NCBI GenBank assembly: GCA_000434615.1
Contig: FR880811.1
Location: forward strand, 1-19,279
Reading direction: 5' to 3'
From: Clostridium sp. CAG:510
GTDB lineage: Bacteria > Bacillota > Clostridia > Lachnospirales > Lachnospiraceae
DNA: 19,279 nucleotides
Shown here: positions 6,045-14,458 of the stretch, in pieces
Position numbering within the stretch: the stretch's first letter is position 1
How the letters are laid out: each line of letters starts with the position of its first letter
Program-made: the position numbers and the translations under genes
Notes under the pieces: model-generated
The model's database searches: none
The model's input: the letters and a program-made list of their open reading frames with translations, nothing else
Told to the model about the DNA's origin: nothing

Positions 6045-7745
6045 TTACAGTTTGAAATTGTCCAGACCGTCGCTTAAGCCTTCGGAAATCTCTTCCAGTT
6101 TGTTTGCTGTTTCTTCGAGCTGTCTCATTCGCTCATTCATATGATTGGTGTTTTCCATCATATCATCCGCAGCAGCCACAAACTGATTGGAAATATCGGA
6201 AAGACGTTTTACTCTGTCCAGAACACTTTCCTTGGCTGCATCCAGTGTCTCCATACTGCTGTTGACACTTTCCACATTTGTCAGGGAGCTTTCTACACCC
6301 TGTGCCACGGAAGCAAACTTCTCTACAGTTTCCTGCATCTTGCCGGCCTGTGTATCCATCTGCTGTTTGGTCTCTTCCATGAGCTGAACCATCTTGGCTG
6401 TTTCGTCCATAATGCTGGACAACGTCTTTTCTACTTCACCTGCATTGTCGGCGGACATACTTGCTAACTTACTGATCTGTTCCGCAATAACGGCAAATCC
6501 GCGGCCTGCCGCACCGGCATGTGCTGCCTCGATGCTTGCATTTACCGCCAGCAAATCGGTTTCATCCGCAATGTTGCGAATCATATCAATCGTCTGCTGG
6601 ATTGCCTGTACGGAATCATTGGTAACCGTAATCTGTTCTGCAATACGTCCGATTGTATAAAGCATTTCCTGGTTGGCATCGTTTAATTCTTCCATAATCC
6701 GGGAAGCATCCTTCTCAGCTACGGAAACGGCATTTACAGTATCGTACATATCTGTCATTTCTTTGGAAATATACTCAATCTGTGTACTGATGTTGTAGAT
6801 ATTTTCTACGGACTCAGACGCCTTATCCGCCTGTTCGGAAGCATCCTTTACAATGCCGTCCATGCTCTTCTTCATAGCGCCCACATCCTGTGTTGCACCA
6901 TTGGATATGGTAATCAATCCGTTGGAAGAGGCTAAAAGACTGTCGGTCGACTCCTTGATGTTGGATACAATCCTGTAGAGTTCATCCTGCAGGGTAACGG
7001 ACATCTTGAAGATATCGCCGATTTCGTCTCTGCTCTTTACGTGCTTCGTCTTTCCGCTCTTAGTCAGGTGACCGGAAGCAACCTGTTCCAGGAATTTACG
7101 GGTCAGGGTCATCTTTCCGGCAAGGTTTTTTGCGAAAATCAGAATGATTATCATAAAGGCAACCATAATGGCTATGGTCGGAATAATGATTTTGCGAAGC
7201 TCGGTATTGACCTGTTGTTCAACATCCTCTGCGGTTCTGCCTGCAAATACGGCTCCGACCGTTGTACCGTCCGAATTAATCAGCGGTGTGAAATAACCAT
7301 AGTAACGTACCTTCTGGAAAACATAATTCTGTTCAAAAACCGGTTTACCTTCCAGCACCTTCGCCAAAATATCCTTATCCATGGGCGCACCGGATGCTTT
7401 TGCACCTGTCGGATACTTGAGACTCGTCATAGTAAGACTGCCATCATAAATAAATGCCGTGTCAATCCCTACGTTTTCCTTCAGTGTATCCAAAAGCGAT
7501 GTGTCACTGGATATAGCGATAGTGCCCTTATAGAGCTTACCGCCTTGATCCTTAAAATAGTCGCCCTCATACAAATTGGAGTAAGTGCAGACAATGGAAT
7601 CCGCTGTAATCTGCAATTCCTTCTGTATTTCCGTATTCAGATTATTCCGCAAGATACCGGTACTAAGCGCCGCTACAATCACACCTATCATAAGAAGCGG
7701 AAATGCGAACAAAACCAGTAATTTTTTGGAAAATGAGAATTTCAT
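6045..7745 (-). CDS. Methyl-accepting chemotaxis protein with Cache sensor
   Basis: 566-residue transmembrane chemoreceptor. TM1 at about 9-30, an extracellular single-Cache type sensor domain at about 38-180 (ending GYFTPLINSDGTTVGAVFAGR), TM2 at about 186-205, HAMP at about 207-260 and a long cytoplasmic coiled coil. Its tip (about 392-427, ADETDLLAVNASIEAAHAG and GRGFAVIAEQISKLA) binds CheA/CheW and controls flagellar rotation. It starts only 4 bases after the upstream permease stop, and its ribosome site AAAGGG overlaps that stop, so it is co-transcribed with a sugar ABC transporter. I infer that it reports the transported sugar, either directly through Cache or through the loaded binding protein. 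No C-terminal CheR-binding pentapeptide is seen (ends NFKL). Confidence 0.95.
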   Translation of the reverse strand: MKFSFSKKLLVLFAFPLLMIGVIVAALSTGILRNNLNTEIQKELQITADSIVCTYSNLYEGDYFKDQGGKLYKGTIAISSDTSLLDTLKENVGIDTAFIYDGSLTMTSLKYPTGAKASGAPMDKDILAKVLEGKPVFEQNYVFQKVRYYGYFTPLINSDGTTVGAVFAGRTAEDVEQQVNTELRKIIIPTIAIMVAFMIIILIFAKNLAGKMTLTRKFLEQVASGHLTKSGKTKHVKSRDEIGDIFKMSVTLQDELYRIVSNIKESTDSLLASSNGLITISNGATQDVGAMKKSMDGIVKDASEQADKASESVENIYNISTQIEYISKEMTDMYDTVNAVSVAEKDASRIMEELNDANQEMLYTIGRIAEQITVTNDSVQAIQQTIDMIRNIADETDLLAVNASIEAAHAGAAGRGFAVIAEQISKLASMSADNAGEVEKTLSSIMDETAKMVQLMEETKQQMDTQAGKMQETVEKFASVAQGVESSLTNVESVNSSMETLDAAKESVLDRVKRLSDISNQFVAAADDMMENTNHMNERMRQLEETANKLEEISEGLSDGLDNFKL

Positions 7746-7749
7746 ACGT

Positions 7750-8616
7750 TTAACCCTTTACGCTACCTGCGGCAACGCCCTGTACAATGTATTTAGAGAG
7801 GAATAAATAAACAATAATAACCGGGAAAATGGAGAATACGATGGTTACATATACCTGACCCATATCAAACTTCAGCCAGTCAGCACTTCTTAACTGTGCA
7901 ATAATGATGGGAAGGGTTTTAACCTTATCCTTCTTCAAAATCAGCGCCGGCTGGAAGTAGTTGTTCCAGCTGCTTACAAAGGTGAAGATTGCCTGTACGG
8001 AAATCGCCGGCTTCATAAGCGGTAATACGATGCTGTTGAAGGTTCTTGCTTCACCGGAGCCATCAATTCTTGCTGCTTCCACTAAGGAAAGAGGAAGAGT
8101 ACTCTCCATGTACTGCTTCATATAGAAGTAAGTAACAGGAGCCGCGATGGAAGGAATGATCAACGGAATGAAGTTGTTCGTCAAATGCAGGTCATCTACC
8201 AGGTCGATGAAACCAAGTGCTGTAACCTGTGTAGGAATCATCATGACTGCCAAAATGAAGGTTGCGATAAACTTCTTCAGTTTGAAATCGTATACATGAA
8301 TAGCATATGCGGTCATGGTAGAGAAGTATGTACAAAGGATAGCACTGCAGATAGCAATGATACAGCTGTTAATCATACCGCTGACAACCGGCTGGCTGCC
8401 CTTCATGACATTGGTCCAGTTTTCCAGGAAATGCGTACTGGGAAGTAAAGTAAATCCCTTTGTCAGTTCACCGTTGGAACGTGTTGAATTAATAAACAAA
8501 ATGTAAAACCAAAACAGGCAGAGGAAGGAAAGAATTACTAATACTATATAAGAAATAACTCTTCTTGTGCCCACTCCAAGGCCCTTACTTTTTTTCTGTG
8601 CTACTTCTGATCTCAT
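7750..8616 (-). CDS. Carbohydrate ABC transporter permease (MalG type)
   Basis: 288-residue inner-membrane permease of the CUT1 family (BPD_transp_1), the second of a heterodimeric pair that moves an oligosaccharide into the cell. Six hydrophobic segments are seen, beginning at about 20-42. The cytoplasmic EAA loop that contacts the ATPase is at about 180-200 (EAARIDGSGEARTFNSIVLPLMKP), and the C-terminus ends VQGVAAGSVKG, typical of MalG-like subunits. AGGAGG lies 8 bases before the ATG. The gene is 12 bases after the first permease and 4 bases before the chemoreceptor. No ATP-binding subunit is in the window, so a shared MsmX/UgpC-like ATPase encoded elsewhere is likely. Confidence 0.95.
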   Translation of the reverse strand: MRSEVAQKKSKGLGVGTRRVISYIVLVILSFLCLFWFYILFINSTRSNGELTKGFTLLPSTHFLENWTNVMKGSQPVVSGMINSCIIAICSAILCTYFSTMTAYAIHVYDFKLKKFIATFILAVMMIPTQVTALGFIDLVDDLHLTNNFIPLIIPSIAAPVTYFYMKQYMESTLPLSLVEAARIDGSGEARTFNSIVLPLMKPAISVQAIFTFVSSWNNYFQPALILKKDKVKTLPIIIAQLRSADWLKFDMGQVYVTIVFSIFPVIIVYLFLSKYIVQGVAAGSVKG

Positions 8617-8628
8617 TTCCTACACCTC

Positions 8629-9546
8629 CTACTTATCCTTGTTGTTTGAGAACTTAAATACGATAAGGCTCAGGATACCGGTTATGATAAACAGGATAAC
8701 GGAAAGTGCACCGCCCTTACCATAGTTCTTACTGAATAAGTGTTTGTTCAGATACATAATCATTGTCATGGTAGTGTTAGCCGGGCTACCCTTACCATCT
8801 GTTAAAATCTGAGGTACATCGAACATCTGCAGACCACCGATTAAGGAGGTAATCATAACGTAAATCAGAATCGGCTTTAACATCGGCAGAGTGATACGGA
8901 AAAATACCTGTGTAGAAGTTGCACCGTCTACCTCCGCTGCTTCAAACAATGCGGTATCAATACCCATCATACCGGCCATCAGAAGGATGGTAGTGTTACC
9001 AAACCACATTAAGAAGTTCATGGCTGCCACCAGACCTCTGGTACTCCATGTGTTACTTAAGAATTTATAAGGTGCATCAATAATATGCAAAGACATTAAA
9101 ATATCATTGATAGGACCGCCTTCGGAGAACAGAACGAAGAACAACATGGAGAATGCGGATGCCATGATTAAGTTCGGCAGATAAATAACGGTCTTAAAGA
9201 ATCTGGTTCCTTTCAGTCTAAGACTGGGATCAGAGAACCATGCGCCTAAAAGCAGGGAAACGATAATCTGCGGAACGAAGCCCAATACCCACATGATCAT
9301 TGTATTTCTAAAATAGGACCAGACATCCGGGTTGGAAAACATTTCCTTGAAGTTGGTAAGTCCGACAAATCTGGGTCCAATGTGGGTCAGACCGGACATG
9401 TAATTTTCCATGAAGCTGTTGTAAACAGTCTTAAACAGAGGAATTAACTGAAAAACAAAGTATACTACAATGAAAGGTATTAAGAATATATAGCCCCATC
9501 TATTATAGCTTACTACCTTTCCCTTTTTAACTTTCACTTTTGACAT
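8629..9546 (-). CDS. Sugar ABC transporter permease (MalF/UgpA type)
   Basis: 305-residue CUT1-family permease, partner of the next gene. TM1 is at about 19-38 (WGYIFLIPFIVVYFVFQLIP), followed by a periplasmic-type loop with FVGLTNF and further helices. The EAA loop is at about 202-225 (EAAEVDGATSTQVFFRITLPMLKP). I start at ATG 9546 because GGAGG sits 8 bases upstream. The GTG at 9561 lies inside that ribosome site and is not credible. It is separated from the binding-protein gene by 190 bases holding a terminator-like hairpin and a folded leader, so expression relative to the binding protein is probably lowered. Confidence 0.95.
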   Translation of the reverse strand: MSKVKVKKGKVVSYNRWGYIFLIPFIVVYFVFQLIPLFKTVYNSFMENYMSGLTHIGPRFVGLTNFKEMFSNPDVWSYFRNTMIMWVLGFVPQIIVSLLLGAWFSDPSLRLKGTRFFKTVIYLPNLIMASAFSMLFFVLFSEGGPINDILMSLHIIDAPYKFLSNTWSTRGLVAAMNFLMWFGNTTILLMAGMMGIDTALFEAAEVDGATSTQVFFRITLPMLKPILIYVMITSLIGGLQMFDVPQILTDGKGSPANTTMTMIMYLNKHLFSKNYGKGGALSVILFIITGILSLIVFKFSNNKDK

Positions 9547-9582
9547 ATGGGTTGCCTCCACTTACATTATTTTACAGAGCTC

Positions 9583-9643
9583 GCAGTAAATCCTTGCAGC
9601 CAGACATGCCGCAAGTAATTTGCTGCCGGCTCTGCTTTACTGC
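9583..9643 (-). other. Structured mRNA leader before the first permease gene
   Basis: On the minus strand the arms GCAGTAAA (9636-9643) and TTTACTGC (9583-9590) enclose a nested fold: GCAG..CC with GGCTGC, GGCA with TGTC, and an inner GCAA/TTGC hairpin. It lies between the intra-operon terminator and the permease start. I see no match to a known riboswitch class. It may protect the downstream mRNA after processing or modulate translation. Confidence 0.4.
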
Positions 9644-9666
9644 TAACTTATGTCTTGTCAAAATTC

Positions 9667-9707
9667 AAAAAGCCATGCCCGCCTGCACACAACAGGCAGA
9701 CATGGCT
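9667..9707 (-). terminator. Intra-operon terminator between binding protein and permeases
   Basis: On the minus strand AGCCATG...GCCTG pairs with CAGGC...CATGGCT, with a 7-base loop and small internal loop, followed by TTTTTG. The plus strand also carries a T run after the hairpin. It lies about 30 bases after the binding-protein stop. In sugar transport operons such partial terminators keep the binding protein in excess over the membrane subunits. Confidence 0.75.
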
Positions 9708-9736
9708 ATTTTTAACCAACTGCTATTTTGTAGTAA

Positions 9737-11143
9737 TTAGTATGTTAAATCCGGATACTTAACTACTACTGCCTTCTTGAAGTTGTCAAGAGCAGTATCA
9801 AGGTCAACATTGCCTTCGAAGTAATCCTTCATAGCATTCTGGAATTCTTCGTTGCATCCCTGATCGTAAGCGGAAAGGTTGCTTAAGACGATGGACTTAG
9901 CACCTGCAACGTAGATACCCAGAGGGTTAACACCGCCAAGGATTGTGGAAGTATAATCAGATTCAGCCATAGCTTCCATTGCAGGCTGGTTGTTTACGAA
10001 GTCGTCATCCTTCTCAACGATTCCCTTCATGATGTCTTCATCACAGGTAAGTTTCAGCATGATGTCTTTAACAAGGGACTTGTTGTCTGTACCGGTTGCA
10101 GCGCAAATCCAGGTACCGCCCCAGAAGAAGCCCTGAGGTCCTTCAGTGATACCCCAGCCACCCTGGTTACCGATAGAACCTTCGGTATCAGCAGCCATGG
10201 AGAAGTTTATTAACCAAGCGGGTCCAAAGTAGCAGAATACTTTGCCATCGGGATAGAAGCCTTTAGACCAGTCATCAGACCACAGTGCATGTGTTCCAGC
10301 ATAGCCTTCATCAGCCATCTTCTTGGAGTCATCAACCCACTTCATAATGTTGTCGTCGATGTTGATCTTGCCATCTACAACCCACTTAGAAGATACGTTG
10401 TTGGAGTATACACGATATGTATCCATTACGGAAGAGCACATCTTGTAGCCTTTTTCCTTAGCGGTTGCTGCGGTAGCTACGAAAGTATCCCAATCCTTAA
10501 CAGCTTCCTGAACGGTTGCTGCATCGTCGGAACCTAAGATATCCTTAGCTGCTTCTCTGTTGTAGAATAAAGCGCCGGGACATCCCTGCCATGAAACACC
10601 CTTTAATACGCCGTTGGAATCGGTAACGATGTCCTTGGTGTACTGATACTGGTTAGCAAGGTCTGCATCTGTGATACCAAGATCAGCAACAGGCATTGTG
10701 TAATCAGAATTAACATATTTCAGAGCGTAGTCAGCTTCTACAAGGAAGATATCAATCTTGTCATCAGCTGCTGCATCTGCCTGATTTAATAAAGTAGCAT
10801 CCAGGTTGTTCTGGTAAGCGTTGTCTGCGTTTGCAACGATGGTCCAAACTACATCAACGTCACCAATCTTACCATGGGTAGCGTCTACTTCTTCATATCC
10901 AGGATAGTGATCGGTTACACGAGACTTAAATTCCTCGTTCCAGCAGTAGATGTTCAGGACTTTGCCTTCATCAGCTGCTACATCTGCGTCAGTGCTTTCT
11001 GCATCGGTAGATGCAGCAGGAGTGCTTTCAGCAGGTGTTGTGCTTGTGGGTGTGTCATTGTTTGTAGTTGTGTCACCACATCCAACAAGCATGGTAGCTA
11101 CGGTAGCTACAGTAAGCAGAATGCTTAATGCTTTTCTTTTCAT
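9737..11143 (-). CDS. Sugar ABC transporter substrate-binding lipoprotein
   Basis: 468 residues. A lipoprotein signal (MKRKALSILLTVATVATMLVGC) has Cys22 as the lipid-modified residue. A Thr/Ser/Ala/Asp-rich linker runs to about residue 57, and a SBP_bac_1 (CUT1) fold follows from KVLNIYCWNEEF. It captures a sugar outside the membrane and delivers it to the two permeases. Its partner gene across the divergent promoter is cellobiose phosphorylase, so cellobiose or short beta-glucans are the likely ligand (inference). Many acidic and aromatic residues (WGGTWICAATG, WSDDWSKGFYP) suit sugar stacking. I start at ATG 11143 with GGGAGG upstream. The in-frame extension to 11194 has no ribosome site. 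The promoter is at 11199-11227. Confidence 0.93.
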   Translation of the reverse strand: MKRKALSILLTVATVATMLVGCGDTTTNNDTPTSTTPAESTPAASTDAESTDADVAADEGKVLNIYCWNEEFKSRVTDHYPGYEEVDATHGKIGDVDVVWTIVANADNAYQNNLDATLLNQADAAADDKIDIFLVEADYALKYVNSDYTMPVADLGITDADLANQYQYTKDIVTDSNGVLKGVSWQGCPGALFYNREAAKDILGSDDAATVQEAVKDWDTFVATAATAKEKGYKMCSSVMDTYRVYSNNVSSKWVVDGKINIDDNIMKWVDDSKKMADEGYAGTHALWSDDWSKGFYPDGKVFCYFGPAWLINFSMAADTEGSIGNQGGWGITEGPQGFFWGGTWICAATGTDNKSLVKDIMLKLTCDEDIMKGIVEKDDDFVNNQPAMEAMAESDYTSTILGGVNPLGIYVAGAKSIVLSNLSAYDQGCNEEFQNAMKDYFEGNVDLDTALDNFKKAVVVKYPDLTY

Positions 11144-11198
11144 TACTTTTTTTCCTCCCTTAAATAATGATAGATATTTGTTGTTTACCAACACGTAT

Positions 11199-11227
11199 AC
11201 TATACATCACCTTTGATATTTTTGCAA
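11199..11227 (-). promoter_or_regulatory. Promoter of the sugar ABC/chemoreceptor operon
   Basis: On the minus strand TTGCAA and TATAGT are separated by 17 bases, about 55 bases before the binding-protein ATG. Between this promoter and the divergent one at 11363 lie 135 AT-rich bases, the likely place for regulator binding. A weak dyad TGCC-6-GGCA is at 11341-11354. Confidence 0.65.
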
Positions 11228-11362
11228 TACTTTTTCAAATTTTTTTATGCACCTTTTACACATATATTCCCCTTCAATGTCTTTTTTTGTTTCTTTTCTA
11301 TCGTTTTGCACAGTGGACAGACCTTTTTTTTCGATAATAATGCCTTATAGGGCAATTTTTAG

Positions 11363-11391
11363 TTGCGCTGTCATTTTATCTTGTGTATAAT
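11363..11391 (+). promoter_or_regulatory. Promoter of cellobiose phosphorylase
   Basis: TTGCGC, 17 bases, TATAAT. It is about 55 bases before the start codon, divergent from the transporter promoter. The ribosome site AAGGAG follows close to the ATG. Confidence 0.7.
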
Positions 11392-11446
11392 TCAATATAA
11401 GTATATGGAATATTATACAATTATATAAAAAAGGAGATAAGAAGGC

Positions 11447-13882
11447 ATGAAATTTGGTTTCTTCGATGACGCCAATCAGGAATACGTCATCACAACCCCC
11501 AAAACGCCGCTTCCCTGGATTAACTATTTAGGCTGCAACGATTTCTTCAGTCTGATTTCCAACACCTGCGGCGGTTATACTTTTTATAAGGACGCAAAGC
11601 TGTTACGTCTGACCCGTTATCGTTACAACGATATCCCGGCCGATACAAACGGCAAGTATTTCTACATAAAGGATGGAGATACCGTGTGGAATCCCGGCTG
11701 GCAGCCTTCTAAAACAGAGCTGGATTCTTACGAATGCCGCCACGGTATCGGATACAGCCGTTTCACCGGCAAGAAGAACGGTGTGGAAGCCTCCACTCTT
11801 GCATTCGTTCCCATGAACGATACCTGCGAAGTAAACAAGCTTACCATTACCAATACTTCCGATTCCGTAAAAGAGTTAAAATTATTTTCCTATGTAGAAT
11901 GGTGTCTGTGGAACGCAGACGACGATATGAAGAACTTCCAGCGTAACCTGAGTACCGGAGAAGTAGAAGTCGTTGATTCCACCATCTTCCACAAGACCGA
12001 ATACAGAGAGCGTCGTAACCACTACGCAATTTACTCCGTAAATGCCAAGGTAGATGCTTTCGATACCAGCAGGGATGCATTCCTCGGTGCTTACCGCGGT
12101 GCTGCTCTTCCCGAAGCTGTTGAAAACGGTGCCTGCACCAATTCCATGGCAAGTGGCTGGTCTCCCATTGCTGCTCATCAGATTAACCTGACTCTGGCTC
12201 CCGGAGAAAGCAAGACTTATGTTTTCGTTTTAGGCTACATTGAAAATCCCGAAGATGACAAGTGGGAATCCTACGGTGTTATTAATAAGAAGCGTGCTTT
12301 CGCAATGCTTGACCGTTACAAGACCGAGGCAGATGTTGATGCTGCTTTCGCTGCCCTGAAGGATTACTGGAAGAAGCTTCTTTCCAAGTACACCATTGAA
12401 TCTTCCAATGATAAGGTAAACCGTATGGTCAACACCTGGAACCAGTATCAGTGTATGGTTACCTTCAACATGTCCCGTTCCGCTTCCTATTATGAATCCG
12501 GTATCGGACGTGGTATGGGCTTCCGTGATTCCTGTCAGGACTTACTTGGTTTCGTACATCTGATTCCCGACCGTGCAAGAGAAAGAATTATCGATATCGC
12601 TTCCACCCAGTTCCAGGATGGCAGCGCTTATCATCAGTATCAGCCCCTTACCAAAGAGGGTAATGCCGATATCGGCAGCGGCTTCAATGACGACCCTCTG
12701 TGGCTGATTGCAGGTACTTCCGCATATGTAAGAGAAACAGGCGATACTTCCATCTTAAAGGAAATGGTTCCTTACGACAACGATATGTCCGTAGCTACCA
12801 CCCTTATGGAGCATCTGAAGCGTTCCCTGGATTACATCATCAATCACAAGGGACCTCACAAGCTTCCTTTAATCGGACGTGCAGACTGGAACGACTGTCT
12901 GAACTTAAACTGCTTCTCAGAGCATCCGGGTGAATCCTTCCAGACCTTTGGTCCCAGCGAAGGCCCCGTTGCAGAATCTGTATTCATTGCAGGTATGTTT
13001 GTAAAATACGGCGAAGAATATGCTCAGTTAGCCGAACTTCTCGGCGATGAAGCCGAAGCTAAGAGAGCCCGTGATGAAGTTGCCGTTATGTACGATGCTA
13101 TCTTAAAGGATGGCTGGGACGGTGAATGGTTCATCCGTGCATACGATGCATATAGCCACAAGGTTGGTTCCAAGGAATGTGAAGAAGGCCAGATTTACAT
13201 CGAGCCCCAGGGCTTCTGTGTACTTGCCGGCGTCGGTGTCAAAGAAGGACAGGCTAAAAAGGCTCTGGACTCCGTTAAGGAAAGACTGGATACCAAGTAT
13301 GGTGTCATGATTTTACAGCCTGCTTACACCAGATATCACTTAGAGCTTGGTGAAATCAGCTCCTATCCGCCCGGATACAAGGAAAATGCAGGTATCTTCT
13401 GCCACAACAATCCCTGGGTTTCCATCGCAGAAACCGTTATCGGACGCGGTGACCGTGCATTTGAAATCTACAAGAAGACCTGCCCCGCTTATGTGGAGGA
13501 CATCAGCGAAATTCATCGTACCGAGCCTTATGTATACTCCCAGATGGTTGCCGGACGTGATGCCAAGTTCCACGGCGAAGCTAAGAACAGCTGGCTGACC
13601 GGTACTGCAGCATGGACCTTTGTCAACATCTCCCAGTACATCTTAGGTGTATATCCTACCCACAAGGGCTTAAGCATCAATCCTTGTGTACCTAAGGGCT
13701 TTGGTGACTTCAAGCTGACCCGTGCTTTCCGTGAAGGCATCTACAACATCGAAGTCAAGAACCCGAACGATGTAGAAAAGGGTGTTGTTTCCATGGTAGT
13801 TGACGGAACACCTGTTGAAGGTAATGTTATCCCTTACGAAAAGGGCAAGACTGTTTACAACGTAGTTGTAACCATGGGCTAA
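11447..13882 (+). CDS. cbp: Cellobiose phosphorylase (GH94)
   Basis: 811 residues, the same length as clostridial cellobiose phosphorylases. It splits cellobiose with phosphate into alpha-glucose 1-phosphate and glucose in the cytosol, saving ATP. The start MKFGFFDDANQEYVI is typical, with an N-terminal beta-sandwich (about 1-290), a helical linker and an (alpha/alpha)6 barrel. GRGMGFRDSCQD gives R355 and D361 for glucose binding. RADWNDCLNL gives W481 and the general acid D483. The spacing of these residues equals that I recall for Cellvibrio gilvus enzyme (R362, D368, W488, D490), a constant offset of 7. It is divergent from a sugar ABC operon that likely supplies its substrate. Codon use is strongly biased (many TCC, CGT, AAG), fitting high expression. 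AAGGAG precedes the ATG. A strong terminator follows. Confidence 0.96.
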   Translation: MKFGFFDDANQEYVITTPKTPLPWINYLGCNDFFSLISNTCGGYTFYKDAKLLRLTRYRYNDIPADTNGKYFYIKDGDTVWNPGWQPSKTELDSYECRHGIGYSRFTGKKNGVEASTLAFVPMNDTCEVNKLTITNTSDSVKELKLFSYVEWCLWNADDDMKNFQRNLSTGEVEVVDSTIFHKTEYRERRNHYAIYSVNAKVDAFDTSRDAFLGAYRGAALPEAVENGACTNSMASGWSPIAAHQINLTLAPGESKTYVFVLGYIENPEDDKWESYGVINKKRAFAMLDRYKTEADVDAAFAALKDYWKKLLSKYTIESSNDKVNRMVNTWNQYQCMVTFNMSRSASYYESGIGRGMGFRDSCQDLLGFVHLIPDRARERIIDIASTQFQDGSAYHQYQPLTKEGNADIGSGFNDDPLWLIAGTSAYVRETGDTSILKEMVPYDNDMSVATTLMEHLKRSLDYIINHKGPHKLPLIGRADWNDCLNLNCFSEHPGESFQTFGPSEGPVAESVFIAGMFVKYGEEYAQLAELLGDEAEAKRARDEVAVMYDAILKDGWDGEWFIRAYDAYSHKVGSKECEEGQIYIEPQGFCVLAGVGVKEGQAKKALDSVKERLDTKYGVMILQPAYTRYHLELGEISSYPPGYKENAGIFCHNNPWVSIAETVIGRGDRAFEIYKKTCPAYVEDISEIHRTEPYVYSQMVAGRDAKFHGEAKNSWLTGTAAWTFVNISQYILGVYPTHKGLSINPCVPKGFGDFKLTRAFREGIYNIEVKNPNDVEKGVVSMVVDGTPVEGNVIPYEKGKTVYNVVVTMG

Positions 13883-13940
13883 TCCCTTCTCTTTCCAGAG
13901 AGAATTTTCACAGGTAAATAAAAACTGCTTTCCAAAGCAA

Positions 13941-13980
13941 AAAAGACTGTATCTGCTTTAGTGGATACAGTCTTTTATAT
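13941..13980 (+). terminator. Terminator of cellobiose phosphorylase
   Basis: Perfect 13-bp stem AAAAGACTGTATC / GATACAGTCTTTT with a 10-base loop, followed by TATATT. The T run is part of the stem. It lies about 60 bases after the stop. Confidence 0.8.
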
Positions 13981-14014
13981 TATAAATATTTCCAATATTT
14001 TTTTCTCTTTTCTC

Positions 14015-14043
14015 TTGACATATGCTCTATAAGAATATATAAT
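14015..14043 (+). promoter_or_regulatory. Consensus promoter of tRNA-Arg(ACG)
   Basis: Perfect TTGACA and TATAAT with a 17-base spacer, 25 bases before the tRNA. Confidence 0.88.
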
Positions 14044-14068
14044 GTTTAATGTTGTGAGAGCAACAGAT

Positions 14069-14142
14069 GTGCGTTTAGCTCAGCTGGATAGAGCGTTTGG
14101 CTACGGACCAAAAGGTCGGGGGTTCGAATCCTCTAACGCACG
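14069..14142 (+). tRNA. tRNA-Arg (anticodon ACG)
   Basis: Acceptor GTGCGTT pairs with AACGCAC plus discriminator G. D-arm GCTC/GAGC, anticodon stem TTTGG/CCAAA around loop CTACGGA (anticodon ACG, read as inosine-CG after modification), T-loop TTCGAAT. CCA is not encoded. It has its own consensus promoter and terminator. Confidence 0.96.
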
Positions 14143-14144
14143 TT

Positions 14145-14177
14145 AAAAGCTTCTTCCATTAGGAAGAAGCTTTTTTT
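14145..14177 (+). terminator. Terminator of tRNA-Arg(ACG)
   Basis: Perfect 13-bp stem AAAAGCTTCTTCC / GGAAGAAGCTTTT with an ATTA loop and a T7 tail, starting 3 bases after the tRNA. Confidence 0.9.
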
Positions 14178-14188
14178 GTACAGATTAT

Positions 14189-14222
14189 TTAAAAGCAGCC
14201 GCTCTCATCTGCAAAGCGGCTG
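14189..14222 (-). terminator. Terminator of the decarboxylase beta/gamma unit
   Basis: CAGCCGCT / AGCGGCTG stem (8 bp) with an 11-base loop. On the minus strand it is followed by CTTTTAAA, on the plus strand by TTTTC, so it may act both ways as a second barrier after the tRNA terminator. Confidence 0.65.
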
Positions 14223-14278
14223 TTTTCTAAATTCTTCTGCGTTTGAATTGTTAATCTCTTTAGATTACAAGGTATTGT

Positions 14279-14425
14279 CTACTCTTCTTTTGTTTCCTTT
14301 TTGGCACCCAGCTTGTCGCTGACCTGCAGCAGCCATACACATGCAATAATTACCACGGCTGCCACAAAAATGCCCGCCATACCATAACCCATTATTTTAA
14401 GTCCCAGCATAACTGTTTCCTTCAT
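14279..14425 (-). CDS. OadG-like small gamma subunit of a Na+-pumping decarboxylase
   Basis: 48 residues encoded from ATG 14425 with AGGAG 8 bases upstream, ending TAG. Sequence features are a short N-terminus, one membrane helix at about 13-33 (GYGMAGIFVAAVVIIACVWLL) and a charged tail KLGAKKETKEE. This matches the very small OadG-related subunits found beside OadB in Firmicutes, which help assemble the membrane part of the complex. It is 110 bases downstream of the beta-subunit gene on the same strand and shares its terminator. The gap holds a tandem hairpin repeat. Confidence 0.8.
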   Translation of the reverse strand: MKETVMLGLKIMGYGMAGIFVAAVVIIACVWLLQVSDKLGAKKETKEE

Positions 14426-14458
14426 AGCTTTGTCTCCTTTTCTTTTCTGTCCTGTATT

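Noticed and set aside
9634..9661. TTGACA box as an internal promoter before the permeases
   Set aside because: The -35 is perfect, but the only box at suitable distance is TAAAGC, so a functional promoter is doubtful.
11295..11315. Catabolite-repression (cre) site in the divergent sugar promoter region
   Set aside because: The best string (GCAAAACGATAGAA on the minus strand) misses several core positions of the consensus.
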